Assembly: GCA_009783085.1 (NCBI GenBank)
Contig: WRHU01000005.1
Location: 1-64,000 of the forward strand
DNA from: Coriobacteriia bacterium
GTDB taxonomy: Bacteria > Actinomycetota > Coriobacteriia > Coriobacteriales > UBA8131
Direction of reading: 5' to 3'
Length of the DNA: 64,000 nucleotides
Part shown: one piece after another, positions 12,301 through 20,816 of the stretch
Position numbering within the stretch: the stretch's first letter is position 1
How the letters are laid out: every line of letters starts with the position of its first letter
The notes under the pieces: model-generated
What the model was told of the DNA's origin: nothing
The model's input: the letters and a program-made list of their open reading frames with translations, nothing else
The model's database searches: none
Made by a program: the position numbers and the translations under genes

Positions 12301-15300
12301 ACCAGTTTCGCCATCTATAAGGCGAACCTGACCCTTGCTGAGAATCTCAGCGTTAATCATATTGGTATCAGTTGTAACGTCTTGCAGTTTTGTTACAAAG
12401 GAGCGGGCATAGAGAATGCGGCCGTTTCCTACGGTGTAGGTGCCGTCGTTAACAACAACCATGCGCTCGGCAGTATCCGTTTCGCCCACTGAGTCGGTAA
12501 CCGTAAACTTAAGGTGATACAGGCCGGGCTTGGTTAAATCAACGCCCGTGGTTGGGTCAAGGTAGTCAACCGTAATAGAAGACGGATCCATGAGCATCTT
12601 AGGCCCGGTGCCTTCTTCTTCATGCGTTGCGACTACTTGGTATAAGTCCTCGTAAGCTCCCGGAAGAATAGCACCTGCGTTAGGTGCTGCACCAGCGCCA
12701 ATCCACACCTCAAGAGGCGTAGTAGCAGTAATGTGCGGAAGCGGACGATCAAGAACTCGAGCGGTAGGAGCTACTTGCGTTGGTGGTGTGGTGACCACAA
12801 CGCTGTTGCTGGCATCGGTGCGACGCGCTCCAAACAGCAAGCTATAATCGCCTTTTTCTGCCTTAAAGCCACCGTTGTTAATAACATACGGAACGGCCTC
12901 AATAACATCATCTACGAGCTTGTAGACTTGAACATTGGCCTTTGCAAGTAGTGAGGCGTTTAGATCTGGCGTAAGCATATCTTCAGCTTCTGCAACCCAA
13001 ACCTCAAAGTTATTGGCCGTCATAGCATATTGGTCGTTGTCGCCACCAACAAAGATAACATCGGCATCAACAACGGTACCCGTTATTTTCTTTACCGTAG
13101 GATAGCCAACAACCGTCCAAGGGAACTCATAGTCGCCCACAGCACAACCGACCGTATACGTTGAGGGGAAGGGGTCTATAGTAAGCAAGTTAGATGCAAT
13201 AGCATGACCCTCAGTATCCCAAGCGTTGGCACGTGAATAGCTGCGAACCTGATCTGCGCTTCCTTGAACAGCAGAACGCTGAATAATAAAGTTCTTGGCA
13301 CCAATAATAATTCCATTGTCGGTGTCAATTTCAAAACGTCCATCATCAACAATAACTGCGCGAGTTGCTGTTGCCGTTAGAGGAACAGAATTGGTGGCAG
13401 TGTACGTAACTGAATACACGCCAACAACACCCTTGCTAATGGTTTTGCCAGAAGTGTTATCAACAACAAACGTTGTTTTTGGCGTCATAAGAATGTCACC
13501 GTCTTGGGCGTCAAGAACGCTCATTTTTGCCTTAAGCTCAGCCTCAGTAAGATTTTGTGTGCTGCCGGGCTCAAACGGAATAATAAGCGGGGCTTCGTCA
13601 AAAGTAATGACGGGTGCCACACCACCAAATGAGAACTCAACCGTTGCCGTAATAGTAGGTGAATCTTTGACCGCAAAGGTTACCTCAAACACATCGCCAG
13701 AGCTAATATTTGATGTGCTGGTAGGAATAGTCGAGGAAAGAACAATAACACCGGCATCATTAAGAGATACAAGGTCAAAGCCCGTCTTGTTCAAAGGAGT
13801 AGAAACATCGGTGAGTTTCCACGCCTCCGCCTTGGCAGCGTTAATCATTCTCAGCTTAGTTGCGTCATCGTTAATATTAGTCCACAGACTTGCTTCGGTA
13901 ATCTTGATGTCGTAAACATGATTTGCACCAATTGCATAGCGAATATTGGTGTCAGGGTCTGTGCCGTCACCAATAACGTCTTTTTGTATGACCGTTGCCA
14001 CTACATTCATCTTAAGAGCAGTATCCGGAGCATCAACCTTAATCTCAATAGGATAATCGCCCTTAGGACAATTCTTGGCATACGCGCCGTAGTTTCCCAC
14101 AGCAGCAGTAGCAGGTTTTTTACCCCCTGCTTCAGCTTCATCTATCTCCCAAGCCTGTGCTTTGGTATCCATGAGGAGGGCAGCAGATGAATTGTCTGCG
14201 TCCTCAGAGGCAATAACAAAACTTGATGCTTGCAAAATATACTTACCGTCAGAGACGATAGTTCCGTCCGTAACAATAACCGTACGCACAGCCGTAGTAA
14301 CGTTGCCTTGTGCGTTAGTTACCGAATACGTAAGAGGATACGTACCAACCTTGGTGTCATCATACGTGCCCGTGTAGCTAATGCTCGTCGCAGGTATTTC
14401 TGCGCCACCGGCAGTTTCAAATGCAGAAACGCCGTCCATAGGATCAAAATCGCCGGGCAACAGATGGTTGGCAGGAGCGGTACCGTCGCCAATCCAAATC
14501 ATAATAGGATTGCTCACGTTAAGAACCGGTGGATCGCCAATAATGATGCTCGCTATAACGGTGACGTAATACTCAGGGCTTGACCCTCCGCTTTTTACGT
14601 GGAAGGTTACCTCGTAGTCGCCTGGAGTACCATCCAGAGGAATCATAACGCTCGTAACCTCAACATTTGCCGCAGAGAAGGGATCGACAAGTTTAAGACG
14701 ACCCTGCGCAGCCGCACGCTCAATGAGCTCTTTGTCGCGGTCAGTTGTGCTTTTTGCCATCATGGTCTTTGCGTTGTTTGAAGACATCGTAAAGTTGTTC
14801 GCACCAATAAAGGGAGTTGCCTTCTCAAACGGAAGCACCGTAACCGTACCGGTATTGTTGATGCTCGGGTCTGCGTCAACCGCATATTTGACCAGGTACT
14901 CTTTGCCGTCAGGGTTGAGCACTCCAAACTCGGGCAAGCTAAAGTAGCCAGCTGGCTCCCACGGTCCATCAACATTAACTACACTTACTGCCTCGCTCAT
15001 AGTCACGCTTGGATTGCGCTTTTCGCCATAGGCCGCAATAACGTTTTTAAGCTCAGCGTACTGATTAAGCGTATCTTGCCCAAGCTCAGCTATTTCTGCA
15101 GCCTGCATGGTGCCAATAAAGGCATCGGTGTGATACAGCAAAATATCAGGCAGAGCAACCGTCAAAAACGGTGCAGGTGCCATGGTGGTGTCATGAATGG
15201 CCGTAGCTATAAGGGGGTTTTTATTGTTGTTTTCATCCTCAAGGATAAAGTAAATCTTGTCGCCTGCATTAAGGCTCGCAACAACACTTTCGGGAATATC

Positions 15301-18300
15301 ATATTCCCAAGTGCCGTCTGGATTAAGCGTGCCCTCTACCACCGAGCCACCATCCATAATAAGGTTATTGGCAGTGTTTACCGCCGCATAAATCTTAACG
15401 GCTGGCTCAGGGTTATGGGGCTCAGCAGGAGCTTGATTCAAGCCTGCAAGCCAGGTACCTTCTACATGCGAGGTAATACCAAGCCACAGTTTATTGCCGT
15501 TGTCTGAGTTAATTTGAGCCGGCGTTGGCGGCAAAACGTCTTGAATGGTAATGGGGCCTGGCATATCCTCAGGCTTTGCCATATGAACCGTCGCTGGATT
15601 TGGGGCGTTGGGGAACTCTACACCACGCCACAGTGATGCCATGGTAAAGATATCGCCTGAACGCAAAAGGTCGCCGTCGGTGTAGCGCACCACGCCGTCA
15701 AGCAACATGCCTGTTAATTCAACTTCGTAAATACCAGTTTCTTCATTGAACGAAAGAACCTGACCGCTTGTTGAAACCTCCGTTGCACCTGTTAGGGCAC
15801 GTAAAATCTCATAGCGTCCATGAACCTCATCGGTCCAAACAGCACGTCCTTCCTTATTAAGGCCCTCGGGTACCACACCAAGAGTGCGCAGATACTTATC
15901 TGCATTGGTGGGCTGGAGAACCTCTTTGATAACTGGCGTCGCATTGTTGCCCTGAACACGCTTATACGGCAACATACCTTGGTTGCCAAAGTTGTCTACT
16001 GCGGTGTTGAGCAGCGTAGTATTGCCACTATAAAAAGAACCACCCGAACCAAAACTTGCCGTGTTGGCAATTTGGACGGTTTGCAAAGTCCACTGCATAT
16101 AGGGGTCTGTCCATGAATTGGCATTGCCCCAAAGAGGGTTGGTTGCAGGGTTTAGTGAGGAGTTGGTGCCATTTGCCGTTCCGCCTACACGGCTCGACCC
16201 GTTACCCCAAACTGCCATGTCAGACTGATTGGATTCAAAGCGCACCTGCGTTGCTGTAGAAGTGCGAAAAACGCGCGCAGGCTGGGTAGCGGTACCCGTG
16301 CCAAAGTTGGCAAAGTCATAGTACAGTGGGTTGGTAAAGGTAAATTCAAAGCCTTGGGTACCGTTTACAATGGCCCCACCATCAACAACACCGTGCATAA
16401 TAGCAATGGCGCCTGGTCCAATAGTAACTGAACCATTGTTGTTATTAATAGTTGAACCCGCTGCATTGCTGCTGCCAGAAATGGCAGGACCAGTTTTTGA
16501 GTAGAGCTCTACTGAGGATCCATAATCCTTAACATCAAAGCTCCAATTTGGTCCTACAAAGTTGATTGCAGGGTTTCTCAAGTTGAATGCTGTTGCGTTT
16601 GTTTGGGCATCTTGTGGGCGACCGCCATTGTTTTCGACTTTAACAATACCACCGCTTTCAATGGTAAAGGAGTTATTGGCACCCATAAAAGATATGCCAG
16701 CAGCTTTTCGGTTGCCCGAGGTAAGCGTGGTGGCTACTCTGTTAACCTCCATTACGGCACCGTTTGAAACACGAAAATCACAGTTTGTTTGCGTAGTAGC
16801 ACTGCCTCCTTCGCCAGCATTTACCCACACAACACCGTGCATCTGGTTCTCGCCACCTCTATCCATGGTTGCCGATTCAGCATAAAGCTTTGAGCCTTCG
16901 CCATCAACGATGAAGTAAGCATCACCTGGATTTTGACCTCGGATGTGCTGCATAATGGCAGCTCCCGCTGCATCACCTTGCCGGTTTGCCGCAGTAGTAA
17001 GCCAGTTGTATGAATTGAGATGACCACCGTTGAGAACAGAAATACCGCCCTTGCCACCGCACATGGCAATACCACCCGCCTCATCAGTCCAACCGCTAAT
17101 ACGACTGTAGGTATTAACTACGGTGCCAGGGTCAGTAACAACAAGATCAATGGTAAGTGTGCGTATGTTGGCAGCAGTATTGCCAGCTGTGGCTCCACTG
17201 CGGTCATAGCTCAGACCCATGAATATTGAAAATGCCCAATAGTCGGGACGATACGACCAAATCTCTGCCTTGGTGCCACCCTTGAACTCTATCTTGCTGT
17301 CGGTGTTGTATACCACCGATGAAACCAAAGCGCCACCGCAGGTATTGGTGCGCAAGTCCATGTCGGCACCATCATAGATTTGATAGCGTGCATTGATGAT
17401 TGGAGTATCTTGATAGTTGGCAGTAGCACTACTGGTTGCAAAGGTAGCTCTTGAAGCACCAGAGCTATTGGCAACCTCATTGACCATACTGCCCCACCAC
17501 TCAATTTTACCGGTGCCTTTTACCGTACCGTTTGCGTTATTAACCAGACCACCGCGTTGGGTGTTATCACTTACAACATCTTCGAGGTTTACCGTCCATC
17601 GGTCGGTGTGCGTAGTAGGACGCGCTGCAGAAGGAGCATTTAGTCCACTGGCGTGACCCCAAGCTGCGTCACCATTGGAGGCGCCTCCAGTACCAGAGGT
17701 AATGGTTCCCACGCCAATAAGCGTGTTGTGGTTAACTCCATTGGAACGCGCAGTTTGACGGTTAATCTTGACGTTTTTAAGGGTGAACTCCAACTTTGAG
17801 CCCCCCGTCATAGGAGAGTTTATCAAAGGCATTGAAATGTTTCGGTTTTGGGTGCCCACGTCAAGGGTAAAGCCATTGCCGTCTACCACCAGATTGCGCG
17901 ACAACACCGCAAGATCTGTTGTGCTGCTGCCACGCGCAATGTTGTTCTTGAGGCGGATGTAGCTCACGTTGCTGGCATCAGCCCAGGCGGTAGCAAAACT
18001 TGCCCAGTCATCGACCTCAACACCGCCGGGAATATCCGTGATGGGCGTTATTGCCAAAGGCACTATCACTTCATCAGGGTCATCTGCCTCGAAATCGCTT
18101 ACGGTGGCCTCCTCTGATTCGTCGACTGCCTCAAAGGTTTCCTCAGGCTCTAGGGCGCTCTCGAAATCTTCTCCTTCGCCCTCAGCGTTTTCTGGCTCGG
18201 TTGCAGATGCTTCTTCACCTCCGCCCGCGCCGTCCGTGGTTTGCCCTTTTTCTTGTGTGTCACTGTCTGTTGTCTCTATCAAGTCTTCACTGACAGGCTC

Positions 18301-18480
18301 AACAATATGATCGGCAACGGCCCCTGCTGGCACCATAAGCATGATTGCCATGTTGAGAGCGAGCAGAACGGCGAGAGCCTTCTTAAGAAGCCCACCGTCT
18401 ATGCCCTGTTGTCGCAAGCGCCCAGTAGCGCTCTTGTGCGTTTTTGTGCTTTCTTTAGCACCCCTTTTTCTCGCGCTCAT
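3358..18480 (-). CDS. Giant (5,040-residue) adhesin-like surface protein: beta-helix head, 12-module Ig-like stalk, InlB repeat, membrane tail
   Basis: The chosen start is the ATG at 18480, preceded by AAAGGA about 9 bases upstream; a GTG six codons earlier is less likely. Residues 1-56 form a long signal peptide ending AGAVA. An acidic linker follows. Residues about 150-900 are rich in Gly/Asn and beta strands, beginning with a DDWASFATAW motif typical of pectin-lyase-like adhesin heads. Residues about 1200-4750 contain 12 modules of about 298 residues. Each has a segment close to NDGRYxxGxxRILxAxSFV, a second YAIxAxNF segment and an Ig-like unit ending VTDSDGNT. Residues about 4781-4853 are one InlB B-repeat (FNANGG, GYSFNGWY). 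Three hydrophobic helices (about 4907-5003) end the protein; there is no LPXTG motif. The likely role is a cell-anchored stalked adhesin. Substrate unknown. Confidence 0.85.
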   Translation of the reverse strand: MSARKRGAKESTKTHKSATGRLRQQGIDGGLLKKALAVLLALNMAIMLMVPAGAVADHIVEPVSEDLIETTDSDTQEKGQTTDGAGGGEEASATEPENAEGEGEDFESALEPEETFEAVDESEEATVSDFEADDPDEVIVPLAITPITDIPGGVEVDDWASFATAWADASNVSYIRLKNNIARGSSTTDLAVLSRNLVVDGNGFTLDVGTQNRNISMPLINSPMTGGSKLEFTLKNVKINRQTARSNGVNHNTLIGVGTITSGTGGASNGDAAWGHASGLNAPSAARPTTHTDRWTVNLEDVVSDNTQRGGLVNNANGTVKGTGKIEWWGSMVNEVANSSGASRATFATSSATANYQDTPIINARYQIYDGADMDLRTNTCGGALVSSVVYNTDSKIEFKGGTKAEIWSYRPDYWAFSIFMGLSYDRSGATAGNTAANIRTLTIDLVVTDPGTVVNTYSRISGWTDEAGGIAMCGGKGGISVLNGGHLNSYNWLTTAANRQGDAAGAAIMQHIRGQNPGDAYFIVDGEGSKLYAESATMDRGGENQMHGVVWVNAGEGGSATTQTNCDFRVSNGAVMEVNRVATTLTSGNRKAAGISFMGANNSFTIESGGIVKVENNGGRPQDAQTNATAFNLRNPAINFVGPNWSFDVKDYGSSVELYSKTGPAISGSSNAAGSTINNNNGSVTIGPGAIAIMHGVVDGGAIVNGTQGFEFTFTNPLYYDFANFGTGTATQPARVFRTSTATQVRFESNQSDMAVWGNGSSRVGGTANGTNSSLNPATNPLWGNANSWTDPYMQWTLQTVQIANTASFGSGGSFYSGNTTLLNTAVDNFGNQGMLPYKRVQGNNATPVIKEVLQPTNADKYLRTLGVVPEGLNKEGRAVWTDEVHGRYEILRALTGATEVSTSGQVLSFNEETGIYEVELTGMLLDGVVRYTDGDLLRSGDIFTMASLWRGVEFPNAPNPATVHMAKPEDMPGPITIQDVLPPTPAQINSDNGNKLWLGITSHVEGTWLAGLNQAPAEPHNPEPAVKIYAAVNTANNLIMDGGSVVEGTLNPDGTWEYDIPESVVASLNAGDKIYFILEDENNNKNPLIATAIHDTTMAPAPFLTVALPDILLYHTDAFIGTMQAAEIAELGQDTLNQYAELKNVIAAYGEKRNPSVTMSEAVSVVNVDGPWEPAGYFSLPEFGVLNPDGKEYLVKYAVDADPSINNTGTVTVLPFEKATPFIGANNFTMSSNNAKTMMAKSTTDRDKELIERAAAQGRLKLVDPFSAANVEVTSVMIPLDGTPGDYEVTFHVKSGGSSPEYYVTVIASIIIGDPPVLNVSNPIMIWIGDGTAPANHLLPGDFDPMDGVSAFETAGGAEIPATSISYTGTYDDTKVGTYPLTYSVTNAQGNVTTAVRTVIVTDGTIVSDGKYILQASSFVIASEDADNSSAALLMDTKAQAWEIDEAEAGGKKPATAAVGNYGAYAKNCPKGDYPIEIKVDAPDTALKMNVVATVIQKDVIGDGTDPDTNIRYAIGANHVYDIKITEASLWTNINDDATKLRMINAAKAEAWKLTDVSTPLNKTGFDLVSLNDAGVIVLSSTIPTSTSNISSGDVFEVTFAVKDSPTITATVEFSFGGVAPVITFDEAPLIIPFEPGSTQNLTEAELKAKMSVLDAQDGDILMTPKTTFVVDNTSGKTISKGVVGVYSVTYTATNSVPLTATATRAVIVDDGRFEIDTDNGIIIGAKNFIIQRSAVQGSADQVRSYSRANAWDTEGHAIASNLLTIDPFPSTYTVGCAVGDYEFPWTVVGYPTVKKITGTVVDADVIFVGGDNDQYAMTANNFEVWVAEAEDMLTPDLNASLLAKANVQVYKLVDDVIEAVPYVINNGGFKAEKGDYSLLFGARRTDASNSVVVTTPPTQVAPTARVLDRPLPHITATTPLEVWIGAGAAPNAGAILPGAYEDLYQVVATHEEEGTGPKMLMDPSSITVDYLDPTTGVDLTKPGLYHLKFTVTDSVGETDTAERMVVVNDGTYTVGNGRILYARSFVTKLQDVTTDTNMINAEILSKGQVRLIDGETGAPIGTSSTVVVGPGGYGPSVGTYNISLTAFDDPSGTITRNITGEVVDADVIGPDMPPATGSVTYVYGKNIVQTVDEAVTTATTSPVDAQIIKALQAYATKAAVDGTTSKIDVKIVDLDDYVAAFSGAIPADPTELFGVYRFDVTDIEDKTTIQLTIMVGTDKMPSISATPKPLNVTMPVASTEQSGGNLTDAKIKEGVVASDPNLSDVIGNVTTMVVYEILDVTEGTPGTVVTAIPATQPGIYQVTYSYTDANRIKVSDSRAIIVNDGRYEYDDNFILEALSFVIRASDVNPTGAMAQLLEKSEARAWATTGTPRAAEIALPGGYASLPYDYSVTVQVAGYPAVSKTITAKVINDGTGTPAVGDQNGDNGSHYSIIGANFRLNETEANALKSQPKATIDATLLAKGGVTIHDRTSSSFVEAPAMTRELVSDGGFSTTPGVLSEGQQFTLTVRCAEDTDATTTIILLVSNGGRPEITAPEVRYVWGGETSTMPSDPRWIAKENWISQNGMQGVSANDPEDHDLTAQVKVGTLTGSTFTEVKPITAASPVDLSKKNVYQDISYQVTDSDFNTVTKTVKVYVGTGSFIGDYFVCGYDFVETVANVMTNGTSDSVILGLANAKAWRYVSSDPSEELPAPANNVLKITSNGGYKAEEGEYTIKIGVNPEPGYVGDDAVTHNVIGKVIDKDVIGDTVVDEEDARYFVGASNAMFKLAEANLFTGTSAIAVANLIDRAGAEAWKSAGGEEGLSDWEVAVLDNQIGSAGHPVVPNGQYEVTFIAKGVPGAFATVTFSVESNDPVIMFDEAPLVLQKTDLSKPLSVADLKAKMVVTDVEDDMIGIDSWAKTTVAIAGVTYAGNTTLTPLDQANVGVWNATYSITDTDGNTTTASRAVIVDDGRYVIDPDNEVIIGARDFVIKSKGTGSVDGSEGQAKSSSYAEAYNFEGEEIPFSWTGAPSGYVANAEPGTYPLTWKTNDFPTSVTIKATVIDADYINSGDKSASYAIYGSDFTVNLEQAAAILSGAPNSYITAAKVSVIPLVSTASAKNAVLGDNAGFRVEQGEYKPITFRIEGVTPTQDIGVTGTVSQGEPPVLTVPSPIEVWIGAPDHPRRSPSSILPADYTSGGGEMYMVSATDLEDDRDGKPLNITATAAGSAVDLAKVGQYKINYSVTDSDNNTVTAERIVVVNDGRYVVGNGRILEANSFITLLKDVTTNPGMINAEILDKSGATLYDGRTGTVIAQGDITVTNTDGYGPLAGKYNITLRGVDTPSGYLTMDIIGEVIDGDVIVTSGEYTVFGKNISLRPSEVPTTDADLLMLLSAGARQTLPTGEVNDIAAIVTDWGNLSPALGLYTVTIADEGKNVFAALEVNVTTGGLMPSITADPKPLNVSWEPASSALVSREVIMTGVKATHPVDGDLTVSVVINPDASGAEVLPAIPLNEFSVTQITYRVTDADGNVAQVRRALIVNDGSASFDENYILRAQSFVIEAKDVQAFIDDGGSTNTLILEQSGAQAWATDGSPATAIVSDSASLAAIKKDFRPILGIQEYAALKRTITAKVLDSTPPYPEVAGNGDTYAIAARDFRINIKDASALQAMSGAAYSNELIKRSEAESYLRSDTNLAPSGTCALADDGGFKTATFAQPDSPDYPTIVPVKLWVTEDNTAFVWVNAIVSNGFSPWLNVPEFKQVDLNGSFTEDDYLAGVTYGDAEDDVKDLVLTHDSPVNTKVEGAYTVTYTVTDTEGNSTSQTGLVLVGPWEFEGDYAAKAWDFATTVVDVEAATSIDDLVLALSHAEALHLVRDTATQRVIDVENWTPVVKDLAGFMAKKDVYTPIKIGVAAEAKPVANVTGRVLDKELISNTPDDDGNVNDTNTTDSNDTNRYIVAANNVILTWAQAGELAGKMDNVTQARLVAYADAEAFKIAGTGGMTSHNVAVKSNGIMQANGTYQVTFIPENVGGVEVTVDFFVDWGVDPVIAVDGPLRFDQAPASVMLTRNELLLGIMVIDEKNMLATTDVVITDSMGAVPAIDKSVVGVTQVTYMVEDPIIKNTDGTPKQVSVTRAVIINDGRFDDFEDSQIIIGAKDFVVSSKDATFGGAADDVLRLSFAEAYDYEGNALEVAVVGTIPPRFAEKEIGSYPFRLSPVGYPEVFKDITGEIVDADVVDLGPDPYNAKYALIASNFALDVSDAAEITKTGGTGDAGLIAAAQARVIKLVKTAPDTSVKVVDKGGFTDRSGLYDIEFGINSFTSDEYSALVEARVTNRTPPTLTVPNPNEIALGDPWNPMNGVSAWSPGDGDITDKVIYYLTNDPSADPDDIDTNVPGIYPITYEVTDSDGNTTREKHAIIINDGRYEIGEGRILEATGFVIRAADVATSANERIAQIKALSNARVFDATNGEELSPSIIDINPGSYGKTAGTHSVVVSVKDVPSGTISKTIDAQVVAADVLEDDIDSATGNRVYVYGNNITMRLSEVQALEAIRPLAADRIVSDDALIEKLQAGAIITNIKTNSAVAEDVYIADTGGLKAAPGLYQITVKDVGNVTQAVLSVQVVTGSAPVITPERPVVVPVSNNAAYLTDTQKRGNSTASDAEDGNLTDKIKVSGNIPGNQPGIYQVTMSVTDSDGNTTQAQTALIVDDGNIVFNNNYVLYAKNFTIAHAAVNTSNRSAQIIERSGAYATRIDGTPVAVRVSNLGGYTNARGVYYPTIAVSADSTLTKQIAATVTQPDPVAKPLPRYTVTFNANGGRLTGPSVLYVQRPATTIAYLPSEPVRKGYSFNGWYTKKSGGSAFTASTPVNANRTVYAHWTKDAPPPQPRIVVNPPATYVNVAAPPAVQVPGPTELVEVDKTVAPTIEPPAEEKASWSLFNVLVVILSALLALAFLAKFFFDRRKDDEEKDKPANQKSMYVNAPVLLIAVIAFIEGLVVLLVTQDFSAKMGIIDQYSLPMSLIVLVQLLAPMVAALLMKKKGTPAPAPQPHVAVQAPAPQIVQRTYRG
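4410..14290 (-). repeat. Hierarchical coding repeat: four-module block present about three times
   Basis: Module boundaries, marked by the DGRY-like motif, fall near 14270, 13350, 12445, 11505, 10550, 9635, 8758, 7920, 7060, 6148, 5290 and 4435, a spacing of roughly 0.9 kb. The modules fall into four types that recur in order every four: xGDY type, IIIGAxxFV type, VGNGRIL type and DxNYIL type. The blocks start near 14270, 10550 and 7060, about 3.7 and 3.5 kb apart. The last module lacks its Ig-like half and runs into the InlB repeat. Confidence 0.75.
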
Positions 18481-18981
18481 GATTCCTTGTCCTTTCACTC
18501 AATCCCACTCTTCCTTGTCAATCCTTTTGCTTTTCTTTTCTTTGTGAATACCCGTTTGTACTGTTTCTCTCTCTTGCTTTTGCTCGTTATACAAGCCAAC
18601 TCAGCACAAGCAGACAGAGGAAGCATGCCGAACAGGCTAGCTTGCCGCATAGCCTTTGCTTCCCCCGTCTTTCATAAGATCATCACGAAACATATTCTTT
18701 TACGAACATTCACTCGTGATATCTATTTTTAGGAAAAGCCCTGAATTGCACAAGCGCATTGTGGGTTGTTTTTGAAAAAAAGTATCGCTTTTTATCATTC
18801 ATTTTGTGGTAATACATATTGCAGATATGGCCCTTTTCCTTCCCCTCAAAAGGAAAACAAACCTCTGCACTACTTAAATCATTTGCGATACTTTGTGTGC
18901 TTGCCCCCTGCAGGCACTCGTTGATACGCTGTTGCAATGCTCGTTATAATCTGTCGCATTGAACCAACTCCTCCCCGTAAT
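18481..18981. other. 500-bp intergenic region upstream of the giant gene
   Basis: No credible gene; a 75-codon open frame (18710-18937, minus) has a TTG start and no ribosome site or family resemblance. The region must hold the promoter of the giant gene, but no clear -35/-10 pair stands out. A 7-bp inverted repeat (ATCACGA at 18682-18688, TCGTGAT at 18714-18720) is the only notable symmetry. Confidence 0.5.
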
Positions 18982-20604
18982 TTAGCGTGATCGTTTTAAT
19001 AGAGCGCTTTCGACCTCCAAATCAAGTAGAACAATAAGCTCGTGACGAGAATGGACATCGAGCTTCGCATAAACACTTTGAATATGAGAGCGTACCGTGT
19101 TCCATGTTACGCAGAGTTTTTCTGCAATGTTGCTGCTGCTGTAGCCGCGCGCAAGGTGCCCGAGTATTTCTGACTCGCGCGCAGAAAGCCCGTTTTTCTC
19201 CGCTAGGCTCTCAACGGCAACATCAAAATACGCCACGGCATCTCTTTGGCTTAAGCCCTCTTCCTTATTAACAGCCATTTGTACAAGGTTTTCATACGTG
19301 GGCTCACTTTTGCTTGTTGTTATAAAAAGGTTTTCATAACTTTTTTCTGAAAACACGAGAAACGCAAAGGTAAGAACAACAACTGCACAAACTACACAAA
19401 AAATCATAAGACTATTTTGAGAGGCTACAAAAAGCGGCAGGACTAACCAACCAAAAGCCACTCCAAGAGCGGCACCAAGCTTAAGAACACCTTGCCCAAA
19501 ACCAAACACCGTGGGCACCAAGAGCTTTTTTTGAAAAATCATAAGCGGCAAAATGCACCATATAGCAACTTCAAACACTTGCAAGGCAAGACGGAGAATG
19601 CTCGCCCAGAGTTCGCCAAATGAAGTCATCAAGGGAATGCATATAATCGTCACTACTGCCGTAATCGCAATGGCAGAAAAGAGCTTCCCAATATTGATAT
19701 TGTGCTTGTAGTTGCGCAGCGCTAAAAAGATTAATACTGCCGCTGTCACAAAGCAGAGCAGGGCGCTAGCACTTACGTTTGCCCCATTCATTATGCTAAA
19801 AGGGACTTCTGTAGAAATCAGCGCGATTGTCGTGTTAGCTATAAAAAAGAGAACTGACGCAAGTATCATCAAACGCCAAAATGCCTTGGGAAGAAACCAG
19901 AAGCCCTTCTTTTGCTCTATGGTAAACTCTGCGTCGGCCTCTTCAGTTTGCCCCTTTATAGACATGAGGAACGCCGCAGCCAAGGGCAGAAGACAAAATG
20001 CGATGAGAACCGCAATCGAGGGGCTTCCTGGAAAAGGAATCCATACCGGCGAAGCCAACAAAATAGTATAGAAAACTGCAAGGATAATTTGCGAATATCC
20101 AACGCTCAGCAAAAGTCTCCCTGGTTTGAGAGCCCCGAGAAGCTCACCGAGCTTTATTACCAACAAACCACCCGAAATACCACCCAAGAGTATTCCCGCA
20201 AAAAAGAGTATCTCAGTTTTCTCGACAAGACCTTGAAAGAAAATAGACCCTGATAGAACAATAAGGATGCAACCTAAGGTGATTGCAAAGCCAAGAGCCA
20301 TAACTACCCATTTGTAGGATAGGAGGCGCTGAATCAAAGACGGTAAAAAGGAGGCAGTAAAGAGGGTAATGCCCATAAGGCCAAAAAAGCCAATCGTAAA
20401 GCGCATCAAGGTGTCGTCGCCTTGTTGTGAATCAGAAAGCCAGAGCACCCCATTAAATGCAATAAAACACCACGCAAGCCATACGCCTAAACCAAGAAGT
20501 GGCAAAGACGGCCACAGCTTAAGCATGTCCTCCGTCAAGGAAGAGTGCTCCGCGTCAACGATGACGGCGTCATAACCTTTACTATTTCCACTACCTGAAC
20601 CCAT
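18982..20604 (-). CDS. LuxR-type regulator with MFS-like polytopic membrane domain
   Basis: The protein has 540 residues. The start is the ATG at 20604 (MGSGSG), preceded by AAGGTGG; an open frame 47 codons longer lacks a ribosome site. After a short acidic N-terminus, residues about 25-430 hold roughly 12 hydrophobic helices resembling a major-facilitator fold. The last 70 residues are a LuxR-type helix-turn-helix (LSARESEILGHLARG, NTVRSHIQSVYAKL). Regulators of this build are greatly expanded in Eggerthellaceae. They are presumed to sense a ligand at the membrane and bind DNA at the inner face. It stands alone, reading toward the giant adhesin gene, which is a possible but unproven target. 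Confidence 0.85.
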   Translation of the reverse strand: MGSGSGNSKGYDAVIVDAEHSSLTEDMLKLWPSLPLLGLGVWLAWCFIAFNGVLWLSDSQQGDDTLMRFTIGFFGLMGITLFTASFLPSLIQRLLSYKWVVMALGFAITLGCILIVLSGSIFFQGLVEKTEILFFAGILLGGISGGLLVIKLGELLGALKPGRLLLSVGYSQIILAVFYTILLASPVWIPFPGSPSIAVLIAFCLLPLAAAFLMSIKGQTEEADAEFTIEQKKGFWFLPKAFWRLMILASVLFFIANTTIALISTEVPFSIMNGANVSASALLCFVTAAVLIFLALRNYKHNINIGKLFSAIAITAVVTIICIPLMTSFGELWASILRLALQVFEVAIWCILPLMIFQKKLLVPTVFGFGQGVLKLGAALGVAFGWLVLPLFVASQNSLMIFCVVCAVVVLTFAFLVFSEKSYENLFITTSKSEPTYENLVQMAVNKEEGLSQRDAVAYFDVAVESLAEKNGLSARESEILGHLARGYSSSNIAEKLCVTWNTVRSHIQSVYAKLDVHSRHELIVLLDLEVESALLKRSR

Positions 20605-20652
20605 GGTTCCCACCTTACAGCTCGCCCAAATCCATTTTATTGTTTGAGCACA

Positions 20653-20671
20653 GCGCTCTGGCACAGAGCGC
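20653..20671. promoter_or_regulatory. Perfect 7-bp inverted repeat in the LuxR-gene leader
   Basis: GCGCTCT and AGAGCGC flank a 5-base spacer about 50 bases upstream of the start codon. It could be an operator for the LuxR-type protein itself or a leader hairpin; the sequence alone cannot decide. Confidence 0.4.
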
Positions 20672-20816
20672 GCCATGCACATAACCAATTTTCTGAACAC
20701 ACAGAAAACAGCCGGTAAAAAGTATTTACTTCTCCAAGAGCCCAACAGCCCCCCACGGCTTGCCAGACGTTTTTGAACCTTCGTTCGCCCTCAATATTTA
20801 CTTTTTTACTCTTATA

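Noticed and set aside
18481-18498. GTG start for the giant protein, six codons upstream of the ATG
   Set aside because: The bases used by those codons include the AAAGGA ribosome site that best serves the ATG at 18480.
18710-18937. 75-codon minus-strand ORF before the giant gene
   Set aside because: It has a TTG start, no ribosome site, unlikely composition and no recognisable family.
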